64,000 nucleotides of DNA from Massospora cicadina (Eukaryota > Entomophthoromycota > Entomophthoromycetes > Entomophthorales > Entomophthoraceae), in NCBI GenBank assembly GCA_022478985.1, contig JAKSZP010000149.1, positions 62,001 to 126,000 of the forward strand, given 5' to 3'. Under the pieces are notes generated by a model that was not told where the DNA came from, searched no databases, and was given only the letters and a program-made list of their open reading frames with translations. Made by a program: the position numbers and the translations under genes. How positions within the stretch are numbered: position 1 is the first letter of the stretch; the number at the start of each line of letters is the position of its first letter. Positions 62,895 through 64,000 of this stretch are shown in pieces.

Positions 62895-64000
62895 TTAAAA
62901 CCCATAGTTCTATTATAATGCATTAAAATATGTATTAATTTAGTAGGTTCAAATTAGTTAATGCCATAAGACAACTTTGCACCCAAGTGGTCTCATAATT
63001 GGGTTTAAAATATTAGCTCATACCTATTATTAGCACAGATAATTGGGAAGAGGGCAACTTAGTTAAGGTGGTTTTGAGGTGAGTTAATCTATCAGATTAT
63101 GCTGATAAATTGGTAATGATAAAGGGATCCATCAATTGGGTAATCTATTAACATTGATGGTTGTCTCAAAGAGTTTACTATTTAAGTCGACCATCACTAT
63201 CTAACAAGGTAGATTTCTTGTCTCATCCAAATCTATAAAATGGGTTCTCCCATCTCCATCTGCGGCAAGGTTTTCTGCACCTTCACTAGTTTAAGGGTGA
63301 ACTCTGCTTATTCCACCAGGCGTGCATGATCCACTGATCCACTTATGGCTTCAGCTGTAACACTCTTATTCTTTTACAGTAATTTATATATAGTACACAT
63401 ATTATGTTAAATAGCATATCACTTTTATTTCTTAAAATCTTGTTTTTTTAGTACTAGATGGTCCCAACTCTTAAAATCTTGTTGTTAGCTAGCATTTGCG
63501 CAAAGTAATTTAAGGATTCAGCTTTAATTACATCCTGTTAAACTTTGAAGAGACTGAACTCCACAGTTTCATTTGGATGACTCTTTTCCCAACTTTCCCA
63601 AGACTGCCAATGTAAGCTTTGTTAGAACTACACATGACCAGTATTTGGGCTACCATCTGGATGGTGATAGCCTGACAGTCAGTACCAAGTGGTTGGCCCA
63701 GAATTCCAAAATCACAGATATCCTAAAAACTCTGAAGAGGGACATTTTATAGTTCATGGGAGGAAATGATAATTAAAGAATATACCCAAGGCCTATATCA
63801 AACCAGATAGCTGCAATGGAAGCAACTTCAGGTTTTTGAGGGCAATCCCAGAGCGAAGAGACCAGGAGATGGCAACTCCTTTGGGTTTTACATGTATGGA
63901 ATTTATATGGATAATCTTGGTGATCTGTATTGAATTTAAGGTGCAAATACTTATCATACTCATTTCAATAAGCAGATTTGTGATTTGAGTCAAAGAATCT
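62895..64000. other. AT-rich region, nothing recognised
   Basis: No credible coding frame; the 66-codon frame at 63793-63993 has no recognised domain. No repeat partner in the window was established. Confidence 0.5.

Noticed and set aside
1..64000. CRISPR arrays, bacterial operons, phage or plasmid genes
   Set aside because: No short regularly spaced repeats, no ribosome-binding-site-led gene strings and no prokaryotic gene families; the sequence is eukaryotic retroelement DNA.
1..64000. Cut-and-paste DNA transposons or Helitrons
   Set aside because: I found no long terminal inverted repeats with TA or 8 bp duplications, no transposase motif and no CTRR/hairpin end that could be supported.

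Overview
This is a gene-poor, repeat-saturated stretch of a eukaryotic nuclear genome. I find no convincing single-copy host gene, no rRNA or functional tRNA gene, and no bacterial-style operon or CRISPR. Almost everything that can be named is a retroelement: APE-type non-LTR retrotransposons (LINEs) with a CCHC ORF1 and an ORF2 ending in a CX2CX7HX4C zinc finger, several Ty3/gypsy (LTR) families, a tRNA-like SINE, a short LTR-bounded element without pol, and a ~1.9 kb element that seems to carry only an ORF1/gag-like protein. The style of the LINE RT and the AT-rich, CpG-decayed spacers suggest a large repeat-rich fungal-type genome, but I cannot name the organism from sequence alone.

Layout. 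1-2158: tail of a decayed LINE (copy A, + strand). 2302-4560: a direct pair of ~850 bp LTR-like repeats; 4.7-6.9 kb: + strand gypsy gag/protease remnants. 7.1-19.5 kb: an old minus-strand Ty3/gypsy element (gypsy-D) whose RT was split by the ~1.9 kb ORF1-only element (15391-17288) and whose RT/RNase H junction was split by LINE copy B (9512-14769, 20 bp target-site duplication, TSD). 19.5-20.3 kb: a putative LTR of another element with a long coiled-coil body (20.3-22 kb), interrupted by LINE copy C (21992-27266, 17 bp TSD), the best preserved LINE, with an unbroken 417-codon ORF1 and an unbroken RT segment. 27.5-28.8 kb: a second copy of the gypsy-D 3' LTR, itself hit by a solo LTR of the gypsy-A family. 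28.8-34.5 kb: gypsy-X, carrying a SINE (16 bp TSD) and a TRIM-like element (31334-33140, 5 bp TSD) with a 56-bp minisatellite. 35-38.8 kb: gypsy-E remnants.

39.4-55.4 kb is a three-level nest that can be dissected by TSDs: gypsy-A (TSD CACAT) has the ORF1-only element inserted a few bases from the outer end of its 5' LTR (15 bp TSD), and that element is split by gypsy-B (TSD CCCTC). Gypsy-B also carries an extra 1.1-1.3 kb block between integrase and 3' LTR with a degraded reading frame on the opposite strand. 55.4-61.3 kb and 62.9-64 kb are AT-rich and mostly unrecognised, apart from a dimeric SINE (61343-61597, perfect 16 bp TSD) and a 5'-truncated LINE of another subfamily (copy D, 61.8-62.9 kb).

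How the parts relate: the LINEs are the plausible source of enzymes for the SINE and the ORF1-only element, both of which have LINE-like TSDs of about 13-16 bp. Three gypsy families share one primer-binding-site motif although their LTRs differ. Catalytic residues in gypsy-A and -B are lost at the same positions (YLDN in RT, Glu to Lys in integrase). All coding calls are by reading translated motifs, with no alignment or database search.
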